Of a stretch of DNA of 64,000 nucleotides, positions 1 through 12,400 are shown piece by piece. This DNA comes from Atherinomorus stipes (Eukaryota > Chordata > Actinopteri > Atheriniformes > Atherinidae), in the NCBI GenBank assembly GCA_023101725.1, contig JALJCO010013654.1, positions 1,178,001 to 1,242,000 on the forward strand, written 5' to 3'. Every line of letters starts with the position of its first letter. The first letter of the stretch is position 1. A model generated the notes under the pieces. The model ran no database searches, was not told where the DNA came from, and worked only from the letters and a program-made list of their open reading frames with translations. The position numbers and the translations under genes are program-made.

Positions 1-963
1 CAGTGGGTACTATAACAATAACTGCTTCAATTCTGTTCATTCGTCCATCATGTCTTCTAAGTTAAAACAGGAATCCTGTTTTTTTAACCATATTTTTCTA
101 ATAATGCTCTTAACAGAAGTGGTTCAGTGCTGCCATTTGCTGCTTATTCACAAGCATCATGTCCTTGGATGCCGGTAGTCACGGTTCCCCAAATGCAGCT
201 TGTTTCTACAATAATGGGCTACAAGGCGTGTAAGTGGTGAGCAGAGGAAACATTAATATTTGAAACCATTTTGAAAACCATTAGGCTTGTCCTGCGCTTG
301 TATTTCTTTTTTCTGGTTAGAGAGTAGTAAGAGGTTGGTGACTGTTAAGTGAATAAAGTGCAGCAGGGAGCAATTGTGCAAAAATCATTGATTTGCAAGG
401 GATGCAATGCTTTTATGTTGCTGTGTTTGTCTGGCTGTTGGTCTGTTCTGGAGTTTTACAAAGTCAGAAACCGTCTCATCTTTGTGAAAGTGTATGCCAT
501 TCTGCTTTTGAAGTTATGGGTTCATATAAAGTGTGTGAGATCAGTTTCCTGCTCCTGTGTGTTCGTTTGCGCGGCATAGCATTTTAGTATTTCTTGGCCT
601 GAACGTGAGCACATCTGCAGTGAGGGTTTCACATCTGGGGCTCACATTTTCTCCCACCACCACTTCTCCCACTGACAATGAATGCTCGGGAGAGGAAACA
701 AGAGAGGAGGCAAGAGAGAAGGAAGCGCTACTCTACTGCAAGACATAAGTATTGTTTTTAGAACCACATTCTAGCCTTCAACCTTTATTTTCTACAATCT
801 AAGGCAGTTTTTATGTACAACTGTCAAGCTATTTTTGCCTGTTTGAATTTGGCTATAAAGTATATTGAGTCTTATTTAATAGTAACCTGTGCACAATGTA
901 TCCTGCTTGATTGTCTTGTGGACAGGTTTCAGCTTTCTGAGTGAAAGTTGGATGAATGGATGT
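1..963. other. Stretch with no recognisable gene or repeat
   Basis: Ordinary AT-rich sequence. Open frames reach only about 76 codons, overlap each other in different frames and show no protein motif. I see no TIR, microsatellite or RNA gene here. Confidence 0.5.
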
Positions 964-1281
964 GTGGCAGGACGAAGGAAGGACCCAGGGGGGATTTGAT
1001 CCCCAAGCTCCCAAGTGAGAGTCATGCGCGCTACCCATTCAACCAAAGGGACATCCCTGTGGCCAAGTAGCCAGGGCGCATGATCAATCGGAGGACCTTC
1101 ACACAGGCTGCCACCAATTTGGAATCCATGGACTGTTTAGCAGCGTCACATGGATCCTGCAGACAACGCCAGAATGTGGCAAGGTACGCAACGGAGAACC
1201 CAGGCGGGATTTGATCCCCAGACTCCTGGATGAGAGTCATGATCAATTGGAGGCATAGTGACAGGACCCCACACTGTCACA
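964..1281 (-). repeat. tRNA-like dispersed repeat, copy A (two-unit form)
   Basis: Read on the minus strand, the right part contains a tRNA-like head: an A-box-like TGGTTGAATGGGTAGCGCG followed by GGGGATCAAATCCC, a slightly decayed B box. It ends in GTCCTGCCACA. Upstream on the same strand sits a second, internally deleted unit that also ends in a B-box-like segment and CCTTGCCACATT. A linker containing CAGTCCATGGATT joins the two units. The same organisation is seen at 18866-19180, and single units occur at 8755-8910 and 26131-26394. A Pol III box pair suggests a tRNA-derived SINE-like family. I cannot name the family or identify a LINE-type tail. The degraded boxes make present transcription unlikely. 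Confidence 0.6.
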
Positions 1282-4200
1282 GATGGTTGAATATTGTCTT
1301 TTTTTCCCCAGGGAAAATCACTCACTAATGAAAAGGACAGATCTTTGCTCTCATAGTCCAATAAGTACCTACAGCACATTGACAATAAAACTCACACAGT
1401 GGAGCTAAGATGGCATATTTTTGTCTGGTCTGATTGACCAGTCAGGTCCCCATATGCTATGAGGCAGAGACTTCGACACAGTTCATCCAAGACTCATGCG
1501 GCTCTGACCCAAAACAGATGTCAGAACACTGACAACAGAACAAAGTCTGATAGTTAGATAGTTAGATGAAATATTTGAGGGGTTTTTGAAGTCCTGAAAA
1601 ATGTCTTCACTATCTTGAAAAAATCTTTTGAATTTCCAGTCAGTCAAGGTAATTTAATCTAAAGCCGTTTTGGCATCTTTTTACGGTGAGTAAGAGCTTA
1701 GCAAAGTAAAACTTAACTTTGGTATGTTTGGGGGAAAGAATTCCAAAGGGCATACGGTTTTTCTGTCTTTTCCTTTTCCCACTTTCTCTTTGCTTGTCTT
1801 TGATCTTGATACAAGTACATTTTCTACAAAAACTCCCCAGGCCTTCTCTCCCCTTCCCTCCTCGTTCTTTTTCACCCCTTGTCCTTTTCTATTTCTCTCT
1901 TGCCACCATTTATTAGTTGACAGGGGACCAGTTCAGAGTCCGCATCAAAGCCCGTCTGTCCTTCTTTGCCTTCAAGTCATCTTATGGAGTCGGTACACAG
2001 CCATCCGTGACCATCCCAGTGCATGCTGCTTCCAGTCCCCTTGACTTAGGAAGGTTTCTGGGACTATGACAGCCTCAAGGTGGTTAGATAGAGCATGACC
2101 CAACTTCATGCTGGTTGGCTTCATTATTAGACTGCTAATTGTAAAAATAGAGGTCTATCACTGTCACCATCACCCATGCATTATATAGAAGCATCCTCCA
2201 CATGTCAAAGACCCAAATACTGTGATATAGACTGAGATTTCTACACTTGCCAGTGACAGCTTGCAAGTGTGATAGCTTTGATGTCTGAGCATAGGTGTGT
2301 GCCTGCATACGCATCTGTAATGTCAACAGCTTTCTTATTTACGAGGTTTTCTGAGCCGTGCGTTAACATTGAAATGGATTGGATTGTGTATCAGTTTTGA
2401 CAAATCTCCTCAAATGGGAGAAAGCAGCTGTGAGTCTATGAGGCAGAAAAAGCCCCAGCATGCTAATGTTTTCCACTTGGGAGCACACGCTCACGCGCAC
2501 ACGCATGCATGCTCATGATATATGCAAATGTCTATGCTTCCTTAATATTTTCATTTTTGTAAAGCACTTCATTCCCAATCAACAGTCTTCCTTGCGAAGC
2601 GTAGTATCAAATTCTCTTTACACCTCATAGTGAAATAACTGGAAATTGTCATTAACTGGGCAGAGAGATGTTTACCTCAGCTTGGTTGCCATTTTGTTAA
2701 AGGAAAAAAAAGTTCAAAGCTTCCTTCTTTTTATTGTAAAAGAGACAAAACAAACAAACCACAATCACAAATATGACTATTAAATTTGCCCAGTATAATT
2801 GATACTGGAATAATAGGATGGACTAACCCTTCATGTACACACTGATTCTTTCCCCTTTTAACTGCATAACTGTCTGGTTACAAATCATGCTCTTTATAAA
2901 AAATTAATTAGATGCGTATTTTACTGCTGCCAGCCCCATTAAAATATAGTCTATGGATTTGCAGCTTCACACAAGCGTGCTGTAAAAGCACCCGCAACAC
3001 CCCCCACCTTTCTTTTGTGCTTTTCCCCCTCCTCAGTATTCCCTCTGTGAGCTTTCTCCAGCTGTTAAAAGCACATCTGAGAGAAGGAATGAGGAAGGCC
3101 ATCCATTATCATACTCTACACTTTTAAAGAACTACTTTCACGTGTGCCAAATGTCGTCACCTCAAGCCTCAGCTAATGTGCTAGCAGCTAGCAAACAGTT
3201 CAGGTGCAATTGCATAAATAATGCATGTAGCTATGTGGTCAGTGATGGATTGACTTGATAATCTCTATGTGTTTCTTTTATAGATTTTACATGGAGGTTG
3301 TTCCCATACATAATGAATTCTGTACCAAATGATGGTTTATTTTTCAATGTATTAAGTACTATGTAGTATTCACCTTTTTGTCACACAGAAAGATCTCTGT
3401 TACCCTCTTACTTCCACAACATAAATTCATGACCCGTGTCGGCATGGGGAGAAATGCCAAAACAAGACAGATGTCTGCTTTTGAGGAAATGACACAGAAC
3501 AGTTACTTTCTCCTCATGTTCCCTTTTAAGGTTCTGGTGGTTATGAGTTGCTTGGGTAAACATGAATTCATTCCATTCTTGGTCCCCTTCTCAGCCCAGA
3601 GATCCTGGCAACATGCTTATTGATGACAAGAACATTCTTTGTTGGCTTGCAAGTGGTGCATTGAGTGAGAGTCATTGATCACAGGCATGTGTAGCAAGAA
3701 CTGGTGTAGTTAGATTACCAGATGAGCCTGAAAAAGTTAGAATCATCTAAATATAAAGTGTAATCTTCATTCCAAACTCAAACCTTAATGGTAAATCTAA
3801 GTGAAAAACTTCAGGAAATTAACGAGTTGTTTTAGGAAAGGCTTATGTGAACTTTTTTTAAAAACCTTACCAAAAACTTCAGACAGACATTTTTGCATAA
3901 TAAGGGGATATAGAAAAGTGAAAAAGTTTTGACTTCCACTTGAAAAGTCACAGTGGAACAAGGCATGAATGTAACCGCGCATTACATCACTCAAATACAA
4001 CATAATTGCAAGAAATCCTAGATCAGTGTAGCCAAGTCTGCAGCACACTGTCATGACATAACGGCAAAATCAAACACAGAAACCTTTAAGTTGCTGATGC
4101 GATTTGCAGCGGCTCAAAGATGTGGGAGTTACTTGTCAAATCAGACAGGTAGATAGGATGCTGACAGGCAGCAAGGTAAAGGCACAGGGGAGCGCAGACC

Positions 4201-6334
4201 GGCAATTAGTTTAGATTGATTTAGGCTGAGGAGCCACCCACGTCCATCTTGGCAGGAGCAAAGTCGAGGCCAGCAGCTGTGAGAAGCACCAGGTTAATTA
4301 GCAGTGTGTAGATCTGCTCCAGTGTGTGTGCTGTATGCTAATATAACCCTCCTCTCACGTGGAATGCATATGACCAGATGTGTGCTAAATCACATACATT
4401 AACAATGCCATCCCCCCCCAATTAAACCCAACCCCCCACACAGGTTCACATACACAAGAAAACACACAGACATGCTCACACAGACAAATTTGCATGATTG
4501 GCAAACAGCTGGCACCATCATGCTGTACCATTGGCTGATTAAAGGGACTTCATTCCATAAATGGCCTGTATGTACGGAGACAGAGATGAGACAAAAACAC
4601 ACACCAACCCCGTAATCACAGATGTGTGCAGAAGTGTGTGTGTGTTCATCATTCTGACTCTTACTCTCTGCAGTGCCTGGCTTCTCATCCTTTGCAATTA
4701 AAAGGTACCAATTGTGGTTGTCATTAATCAGCATGTCTGCATGGCAGTCTCCAATTCATAACTGTCAAATGCAATGGGCAGAAAGTAATAGGTCACCAAT
4801 TATACACAGGGAGCCTTGTAAGGCTTTGAAGACAGTGGGTTTAAACAGAGCACATACTGAGTCACACAGAGACGCGTGCACACGCACAGCTGAATAGAAG
4901 TGAATGCAGGGGTATGCACACACAAACACATGTGCATGCAGAAACCCACTTCAGAACACACATCCCACCATGCAGCTACACACCTTCCATTTCAACCTCG
5001 GTGAGAGGTTTGACAGAACCTGAGGTGAGGGAAAGGAGAGTTGGGGGGAGGCAGGAGGAGAGAGCAGTGAGGAGATGAGAGTGCAAGTGTTCCAAGTCCT
5101 TTAACACCAGAGCGACTAAAATGAAGCAAGATGTTTTTCCTCTGAAGGGCTGAACTCTGTTTTAGTGAAGCAGCTGTTGAACCGGAGCCCATAAAGAAAG
5201 AGGCAACAGCAGAGTATTTCTCATTCTTCTGAAATCCAGTCTTCGGTCAGTTTAACTAATGGAAACATACTTGACCCGGACGAGAACACAAACTGATGTA
5301 CTCAGTTAAATGAATGTCAACATTAAAGACTCTTCTTTCAGTACAGAGACATGAAAAACATGGAGGCTTGGATTAGAGTCTCCTGCAAAACAATAGGCCA
5401 AAAGTGTGACTGAACCGATGTTTTGTTTTTGTGTCACTAGTAAAACCATGTAGTAAGGCATGTAGAACACACGCACACATACAGTACAACACACTCCTCC
5501 ACATATGACTTAAATTCAGCATTTGGAACAGGGGGCTGAATGATATAATTGCCACCAGATGTAACGGCCTGTTGAGCAGCAAGTTCTGGTTTCTAAATAA
5601 ACAGCCGTTTATGACTCATAGCCTCACAGTGGTGATGGAGCTCCGGTTTCCCCTGTTGAAATACAAATAAATAATCAAGAGCACCCCCTCAACGTTCAAC
5701 CATTACCGTTTTGTTCTTGGCGAGCAGTTGTAGTGGAGTGTATGGTTTCTATTAGCCAAAAAGGAAAGAGTGAAAAAATATGAATTTGCATTTTGTTTCC
5801 CTTTTTGGCATAAACTTGGATGCATGCAAACACAAAGAACAAACACATGTCAGAATCCTGCACACTTCAATGGAAGTACATTGACCCCAAAAATATAAAG
5901 TTGCTGATGTATGTCGTGTTTTGTGTATTTTATGCATCTTTGGCCTGACATTCCTCCACTTAAGCATTCGTACTGTATTCTGTGCATGTTGTTTGGTGGA
6001 AATAGACAAAGTTAAGATCAAATTTTTGAATTAGTGCAAAACAGCAGTTTCAAATGCTTTTTACACAAATGCTCAGTTTACACAAAATGTGGGAATCGTT
6101 ACAAATATTTGAGAAATGAGAATAAAAATATGATGATTTGAGGCAAATAACAATTGATGATATCAACATAATCTCAGTTTACTGTAGTTTACTCCTTTCA
6201 AACTGATGGGGGACCTTTTTGATGATGCTAAAGGGATACCGTGTAACTTTTGACACTAATATTAGCCGTGTCTGAGCCATATTAGATGGGATCAATATCC
6301 AGCGCTTGACACATGTAGATGCACTGATGCACGG
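1282..6334. other. Gene-poor stretch, about 5 kb
   Basis: No supported gene. It contains a C run at 4412-4419, loose CA-rich patches around 4430-4475 and 4850-4945, and a purine-rich patch around 5025-5080. The open frames here (up to 111 codons at 4399-4734, minus) coincide with the CA-rich patches and carry no domain signal. Confidence 0.45.
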
Positions 6335-7498
6335 TAGGGATGTCCCAATCAAGATTTTTTGGTTCCCGATCCAGTCCGTTCTTCCGTTATTATGCCGATA
6401 CTGATCCAATGCTGATCCAAAACCGATCCGATACCTATATTTTTATTGCATTAATAAAGAAATGCAACAAGCGTTGCTCAAAAGTTTTTAATTTGAATCT
6501 TAACTTTCAATTTCTTAAAAAGAAAATAAAAAAAACAAGAATGATAAAATAGAATAAAAAGTTTCCATAAATAACTCACTTTGTACAGAAGTGCTGGCAC
6601 TGAACTTCCTAAATAACTTCCAAATAACTTTTCATGTGCAGCACCTTTAAAGGCCACAAACTTCACTGCACTGTTGCAAAAATGCCTGAACTAATCATGC
6701 CTCATGTGGCAAATGGTCGAAATTATATTTGCACAAGCAGCAATTAACATCTGAAAAATATGAAATAATATTACATGAAAAAAAAGTTGTGAACGTGTCT
6801 CATTTCACATGACTCTAGTGGGATCTGCAACCAAATCCTGTGGTACAAGTGCAATATCTGAAAAGACCTGATATCTGATAGTATTGGATTTCGTTACGTG
6901 ATTGGGCCGATCCAGTTTTCATGGTGGTATAAAATGCTGAGCTTTGATCCACCAGTAAATGACAGAGGAAAGTTCACTTTTCACATGAGTTTTCAGTGTC
7001 GTCACGCTTTACGACTGCCATTCATCGTAAAATTCCCATAGACTGGATGCACAAAGCATGTTTGCAGTGTTGGAATACTTTTCATTACAGAACAGAGATA
7101 GCCTTGACAGCTAAATGCAAAATTTGCAAACTGGATATTTCTCATGGAGGAATCCTCAGGGTTCGCTTCAACACCACAAATTAAATTTGTTATTATAAAG
7201 AAATCACCCACAGAAAATGCGATCTTTCAGAAGAAGACTGAAAAACCACAGCAACAAACACTGGTGGAGGCATTTGATAAAATAGACTAAACTACCCAGG
7301 AATGAAGTCCCTAAAAATAACTCAGAGGATCGTGGAGTATATCGCATTAGACGATAAACAACTTTGTATCATCGAACACAAAGGTTTTTGTGATCTGATG
7401 GACTTTTCGGAGCCAGGTACGAACTTCCTTCTCGCCTCTACCTCTCAAAGCACTACCTGAACTACAGTGCAAGACTCAAAAGCGTGTTCAATATGACT
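6335..7498 (+). mobile_element. hAT-type DNA transposon, 5-prime end plus broken transposase
   Basis: The left end TAGGGATGTCCCAATC is typical of hAT elements that start with TAGGGATG. It is followed by subterminal CCGATCC/CCGATAC-type motifs (6368-6430) and by inverted versions near 6900-6915. Downstream is a decayed BED-finger/hAT transposase (separate entry). The candidate 8-bp left flank is ATGCACGG. No matching right TIR is visible because the element runs into an AT microsatellite and another hAT-like end at 7501-7530. The copy is therefore truncated on its right side and cannot be mobile by itself. The superfamily call rests on the terminus together with the transposase relic. Confidence 0.65.
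6996..7497 (+). pseudogene. Broken hAT transposase with BED-type zinc finger remnant
   Basis: The first readable piece (6996-7184) has a C-x2-C pair in CKICK (7116-7130), followed by GG and then NTTN about ten residues later. This is the pattern of the BED zinc finger in ZBED/hAT transposases. The second finger half is lost after a stop at 7182-7184. A second piece carries KKTEKPQQQTLVEAFDKI and then a stop. After a frame change comes KSLKITQRIVEYIALDD, then a GF motif and LMDFSEP, and after another shift a PSR-type block (around 7425-7440). In the family these blocks read IALDD, VVE, GF, LEPRY and PSR, in this order. At least two stops and two frameshifts make it a pseudogene. Only the N-terminal part is present: the RNase H-like catalytic core and the dimerisation region are missing. 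In a live element this protein binds the termini and cuts and pastes the transposon. Confidence 0.7.
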
Positions 7499-7500
7499 AA

Positions 7501-7526
7501 ATATATATATATATATATATATATAT
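7501..7526. repeat. (AT)13 microsatellite
   Basis: Uninterrupted AT dinucleotide run directly between the hAT transposase relic and the next hAT-like terminus. Confidence 0.95.
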
Positions 7527-7845
7527 TAGGGCTGTCAAAAGATTAGTCCTAAATTAGTCCCATTGTAAAACAAGAGATTAATTTATTTTTTCGTACTGCT
7601 ATATGCAGAAAACACATTAACTTTGGTTTTACAACTTAAAGGCTAAAACCAAACCACAAATCTGTGAGTAGTCCAGGATTCAGACCTGAATCAGAGCTGA
7701 ATGATTCAGAGCTTCACATTAAGATAGTTGTGAAGTCAGCATGTGAGGACCGGATCAGCAGCACTCAGGACTAAACTGCCACCATCTGAAGGACTTTAGG
7801 GAGACATGTAAGGACAGGGTTTCAGTCAGTGCTTAATTTGTCCTC
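7527..7845 (+). mobile_element. hAT-like fragment beginning TAGGGCTGTCAAA
   Basis: The start TAGGGCTGTCAAAAGATTA, immediately after the AT tract, matches the end type of a common fish hAT family, and a TTAAT-rich subterminal part follows. No inverted partner (a TTGACAGCCCTA-like end) is visible to the right, so the right boundary is a guess and the copy is probably truncated. No transposase reading is visible in it. Confidence 0.45.
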
Positions 7846-8040
7846 CAAAATTAACACCTTTATGCGGGCGCAAAAAAGAGTCTTTTTTTCCTGTGTTTTT
7901 AAGGTGTTATTATTGTCTTTTTACCTTAATTTCTGTAACTACTTTGTATAACATTTGCAGCAAAATTAGCAACACCAAGTAGCCCATCAGAACAGACAAT
8001 CTATCAATTTAAATTAGCAAAATGAATAACTGACATACTG

Positions 8041-8042
<2 letters not shown>

Positions 8043-8112
<70 letters not shown>
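8043..8112. repeat. Long (AT)n microsatellite, one GT interruption
   Basis: About 70 bp of AT dinucleotides broken once by a G at 8101. It abuts the truncated MITE that starts at 8113. Confidence 0.95.
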
Positions 8113-8490
8113 GCAAGATCGCCTGTGATTCTCATCCAATGGTTAATTTTGTGGTTTCTTATTTCACTGAAACTTTGTGGACACAGAGATGCTGTCATGT
8201 TTAGGTAGTTCAGCAGTTTAAAAGCAGCACAGTGGCTTTTGTTTAGGAGGTTACCGGACGTTTTACACTGAATCTGTATCTGATTTCATGTCTGGTCCGA
8301 TCTGAACTACTGAAATTCACGCAGTGTCAATGAGTGGTCTATCAAAAATCTTTGGCGCAGCAGTGCGACATGCCAGAGCGACGACGGACCGCTTACGCGC
8401 CGCGCCGTGCTCGATATATTTCAATACATTGACCACATCAGGTGTGCATGGCGTGCCACTGCACTCATGGACTAGGAGTAAAGCTGAGGT
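8113..8490 (+). mobile_element. Truncated MITE, same family as 39211-39783
   Basis: From GCAAGATCGCCTGTGATTCT onwards the sequence is co-linear with 39369-39783, with point changes and small indels. Shared blocks include GGTCCGATCTGAACTACTGA and GCAGTGCGACATGCC. The right end GGAGTAAAGCTGAGGT is a decayed form of the family TIR GGTGTAAAGCCGGGGT. The left third, including the left TIR, is missing, and the break falls exactly at the AT tract ending at 8112. Confidence 0.8.
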
Positions 8491-8629
8491 CATACAAATG
8501 GAGCACTAATCATGCCCACACAATGATGAGAGAGGAAAGGACTTACACCACGTTTTCACTCGCTAAACACTCATCATTTCACACAACACAAACATCGCTT
8601 TTTAGTTTAGTAAAATAGATAGACATTTG

Positions 8630-8665
8630 TTAGTCACCTCTGCGCTGGTGCAAAGAGGTGACTAA
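8630..8665. repeat. Perfect 12-bp inverted repeat (hairpin)
   Basis: TTAGTCACCTCT at 8630-8641 and its exact reverse complement at 8654-8665 enclose a 12-base spacer. It lies between two repeat copies. It is too short for a microRNA precursor, and no terminator logic applies in a vertebrate. Confidence 0.75.
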
Positions 8666-8754
8666 ATTTTGGGGGGAAAAAAGTGCTAAATGTGCTGGTA
8701 TAGAAAGATCCTATGGTGCATTTTTGTCTTCTGTTGGAAAAAGGCAGAATATAA

Positions 8755-8910
8755 ATGTGGCAGGACATAGGAGGGCCCGGGCGGGGTTCGATACCCAGAC
8801 CCCCACAGAGTCATGCACGCTAACCAGTCAGCCAAAGGGACATCCCCTTGGCCAAGTAGCCAGGGCGCATGATCACTCAGAGGCAGTGACAGGACCGTCA
8901 ACTGCCACAT
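8755..8910 (-). repeat. tRNA-like dispersed repeat, copy B (single unit)
   Basis: On the minus strand, TTGGCTGACTGGTTAGCGTG matches an A box and GTATCGAACCCCG matches a B box. The unit is bracketed by the inverted ends ATGTGGCAG and CTGCCACAT. The upstream part (CGTCCTGTCACTGCCTCTGAG in related form, then ATCATGCGCCCTGGCTACTT) is shared with copies A, C and D. This is the shortest and cleanest unit of the family. Confidence 0.65.
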
Positions 8911-9450
8911 GAAGTTGTAATTTTAGCATTCATTCCATCTGCAAGCAATGTCAGTGTTTTCATGGCTGCCAGCAGCTCTACTCTTGACATTTCCATGTTT
9001 CTTGATGTTTTCTTTGATCTGTGATCTATGACTTTTTGCACTGATTACAAAAATTGTCAAATTCATACAATGTACAAAATCTGTATTAGTTAAAAATAAC
9101 ATAACTAGTTGCCACTTCATTGGATTATAATAATAACATTCATACAGTTAAGCAAACAGAGGCCTTTCCATCTCACCAACCGCTCTCATCACATCTGCAA
9201 TTATCCAGGCCTTGAACTGAGTCCAGTGTCAAACTGGCAGCACCCAGGACGTCACACTCACATTAGCCATAAACCCTTCTGGTGTCCAGAATGAATGCTG
9301 GGGTCCTTTCTGTCTTTACATGCCGACAGGTAGAATTTTAGGAACTGACAGACAAATTATAGAGATTCAGCACAAAACAGACAGGTTAATAGCTTGAAGA
9401 GAAGACTGGACAAGGTGCATAAATGTACATGCACTAAGATCACTGTGGGG

Positions 9451-9491
<41 letters not shown>
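9451..9491. repeat. (TG)n microsatellite
   Basis: TG dinucleotide run of about 40 bp with one GC interruption near its left side. The 114-codon minus-strand open frame across it is an artefact of the CA repeat. Confidence 0.95.
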
Positions 9492-9495
<4 letters not shown>

Positions 9496-12400
9496 GGTGA
9501 AGAGACGGATGTATACAGAGGTAGAGGCTACATAACATCTAACATTACATTTTAATTGTTTAATGGCATAAACACAATCAATTCTTTTGTACGTATAGAG
9601 AGTCTCTGTCTCAATCGTAGTAAATATATTACTTTGATTGCGTGCATGGATATGCCTGAAAAGATAAAGTTTCCTAATATATTGTGTAAAGGCAGAGTGA
9701 AAACTGTTCATTTACAATAATACATTCAAATTATCAAAAAACACAATTCTATTCCTTGCAAAACAATTCTTTAAAAGTAAAATTATTTCCTTCATCTCTG
9801 TCATTTTACTCTTTGAGTGTAGGCAAAAAGACAGAAGGAAGACAAACACTGGTCTGCTACAAACTGTGGAAACAAAATCATTTTCATGTCTTTTTCAAAA
9901 AGACACACAAACACACCTTTTCTTTTGTCACTACAAAAGACGGTCATCATTTTCAGTGTTGACAGATTCCAAAACATGTTTTATAAAACATGCTGTCATA
10001 TCTGCTTTCTATGCAATGAGTGCAATCCACAGTGATGCAGCAGCATTTTCTATGCATGAGTAATAGCTAGGAGGCAATCTTTGCAGGTATTGTCAGTGGA
10101 GGGGAGAAATTTTGCCACCAAAGGACAACACTTTGGATGTTGCTGAAAATAAGTCTGATATCTAACAGTCTCGGCAGCTACAGGAATAAAGATATTGTAA
10201 ACTACACTACTTTAGTATATTTTTGATTTGTTGGTGTGACCTATGAATACTACTATAGAAGTGCATATAAAAATCGACAAATACTGTAGATAAAGATGCT
10301 TTCTCACATTTTTATGTTTGTTCTTTTGGCTGTGTCCTTGGTCTTGGCTATTCTGTTCGTTTTTCCATCATGTCTACTCAGCTTGGAAATTGCTTCATTT
10401 TAGCCTTTGACTATAAAATGAAGCATCTCAAATAGATTGTATCTTTACACACAAAAAAAGCTTTGATTCTGACACATGCAATTACAGTAAGAGCACCTGT
10501 TCCGTCCATATTCAAGCTTGTCAATTTGGCCAATTTCAAAGGCCTGTTGATTTCATCCTGAGGAACATTTTGCCCCCTTAAACTGCCTCTTACATCTATC
10601 AGGAAAACCTAGAAAGTGGTTAAAAAAACTCACAAAAAGATTCACATGCACCCACAGAAATCACAGATTTGTGAATTTTTAGAGGAACAAGCCATGTAAA
10701 GGTGTTTTAAAGAAATTAACATGAACAAAATGTAGAACAAGTATTGGGACTCGGGGTTGATGAAATACATTAAAGCCACTGACTTGTAGTGAAACCAGAC
10801 TGTAAACTGGACAAACCTTCCATTCACATGACCAGTTGGTTTCTGAAGAGCTGAAGTGAAGCTTATTGCGTGGTTCTCACTGTTGCCATCTTGACTGCGT
10901 CATGTGTGTGATTTCTCCCGGAAAATATAAAAATGGGCAAAGAGAGGGGGCTGTGAGCATTAGGAAAAGTGATTGACTTAGCTAAGAGCAAACCAAACTA
11001 ACCTGGAATCAAAGAGTCAGAGCAGAAGAGAATAAGCAGGCTGCACTATGGACAAAGGTTGAAATGTCCTTGCAGCCCTTTACTGCATGCTGTACCCCTT
11101 TTTGTCCACATCCCTGCTCCTCTTTACTGAAGAACTGAGGCCACCAAAGCCCATAGTATATCTGAGAAATGAAAAGAAAAATTTGCTGTCACTGGATTTG
11201 CAAGGTACTCAAACTGGAGCCTCAAAGGCCAAAGAAAGTGAAAAACCACAGCCTCACACAGGACCCTGCAGGGCAAAGGTCTGAGTATCTGAGAGATAAA
11301 AGAGAGAATGGCTGTGATAAAATGGCAACAGTTGATGCCAGAGAAATGAGAATAGGCTGTAACCACATTATTACAGGATAAAGGGGATAATCCTGCCACT
11401 GCTTTTTCCCTAAATAGCAATAATAACAAAGTATTCCTTTTTATTATTCATTTTATTTTCACTATTGAAAAAGGACAACACATCAAAGAGACCACCTCAA
11501 AATATTTCCTTTGTGCTGCGCATATTATTAACCGCATTACAGCAGCTTTAGAGTCCTGCCCAAGGCTGATACTGACTGGTAGTCCTCTCATAGGACAGAT
11601 TTTTTTTTTTTTTTTTGGTAACAGCTGTTTAATGCGCATGTTAGATGTTTAAGTCAACTTAGTGAAGTGGATAAATTCAAGTTCTGCATATGACATACAG
11701 TACAGTAAGACTGATCACTCTAACTTTTTATTCAGTCTGACAAATAGTGTTTGGTACCAGCTTCTCCATCCTTTTATCCATTGCTGGAGTGGCGGAAAGA
11801 AATTTGAAAACATTCAAAACTAGAGCATGTAGGCATGTGTTACATGGTTAAAGTTGGATGATTAAGTTCCAATTATATGAAAGTGGATGGAGGTGGTGCA
11901 TGCACTGTGTAACAGTGTGGTTTATTTCCATGTCTGTGCCCCATCTAGCTCCTGCAATGTTATTTTAACCTTAATTTTCTTCATCAGTCTTCCTTCCATC
12001 CTGCTTCTTCCCATCCTTGTCCTCCCTGCCTCCTCTCCTGTCCTCTCTTTGATATACAAATAGTGCAACAGCTGGAAGTGGAATGCTTCATCCAGGTTTG
12101 GCTGGCCACCAACTTTCTCTCTGCTATTTTAAGCTCATGCCTCCTTTTCTCTCTGGTTTTCTCTCAATTTAGTAGAAAGCATAACAGACACTGACAGATG
12201 TTGAATCCCCGCTTTACTCCTTATCCCTCTCTCCCTGTTTGACTCTGTCCTTTCCCTCGCTCTCTGTTTTATTGGTGAAAATTTGTGCAACAGCCACTGA
12301 CACAGATGTTCAGTGTTGTTCGCAGGGTCCAATTCTCCCTCCTCCTTTCACTCACTCTATCTTTCCCTCATTCTGCACCTGTGCAGATTTGGTGCCAAGC

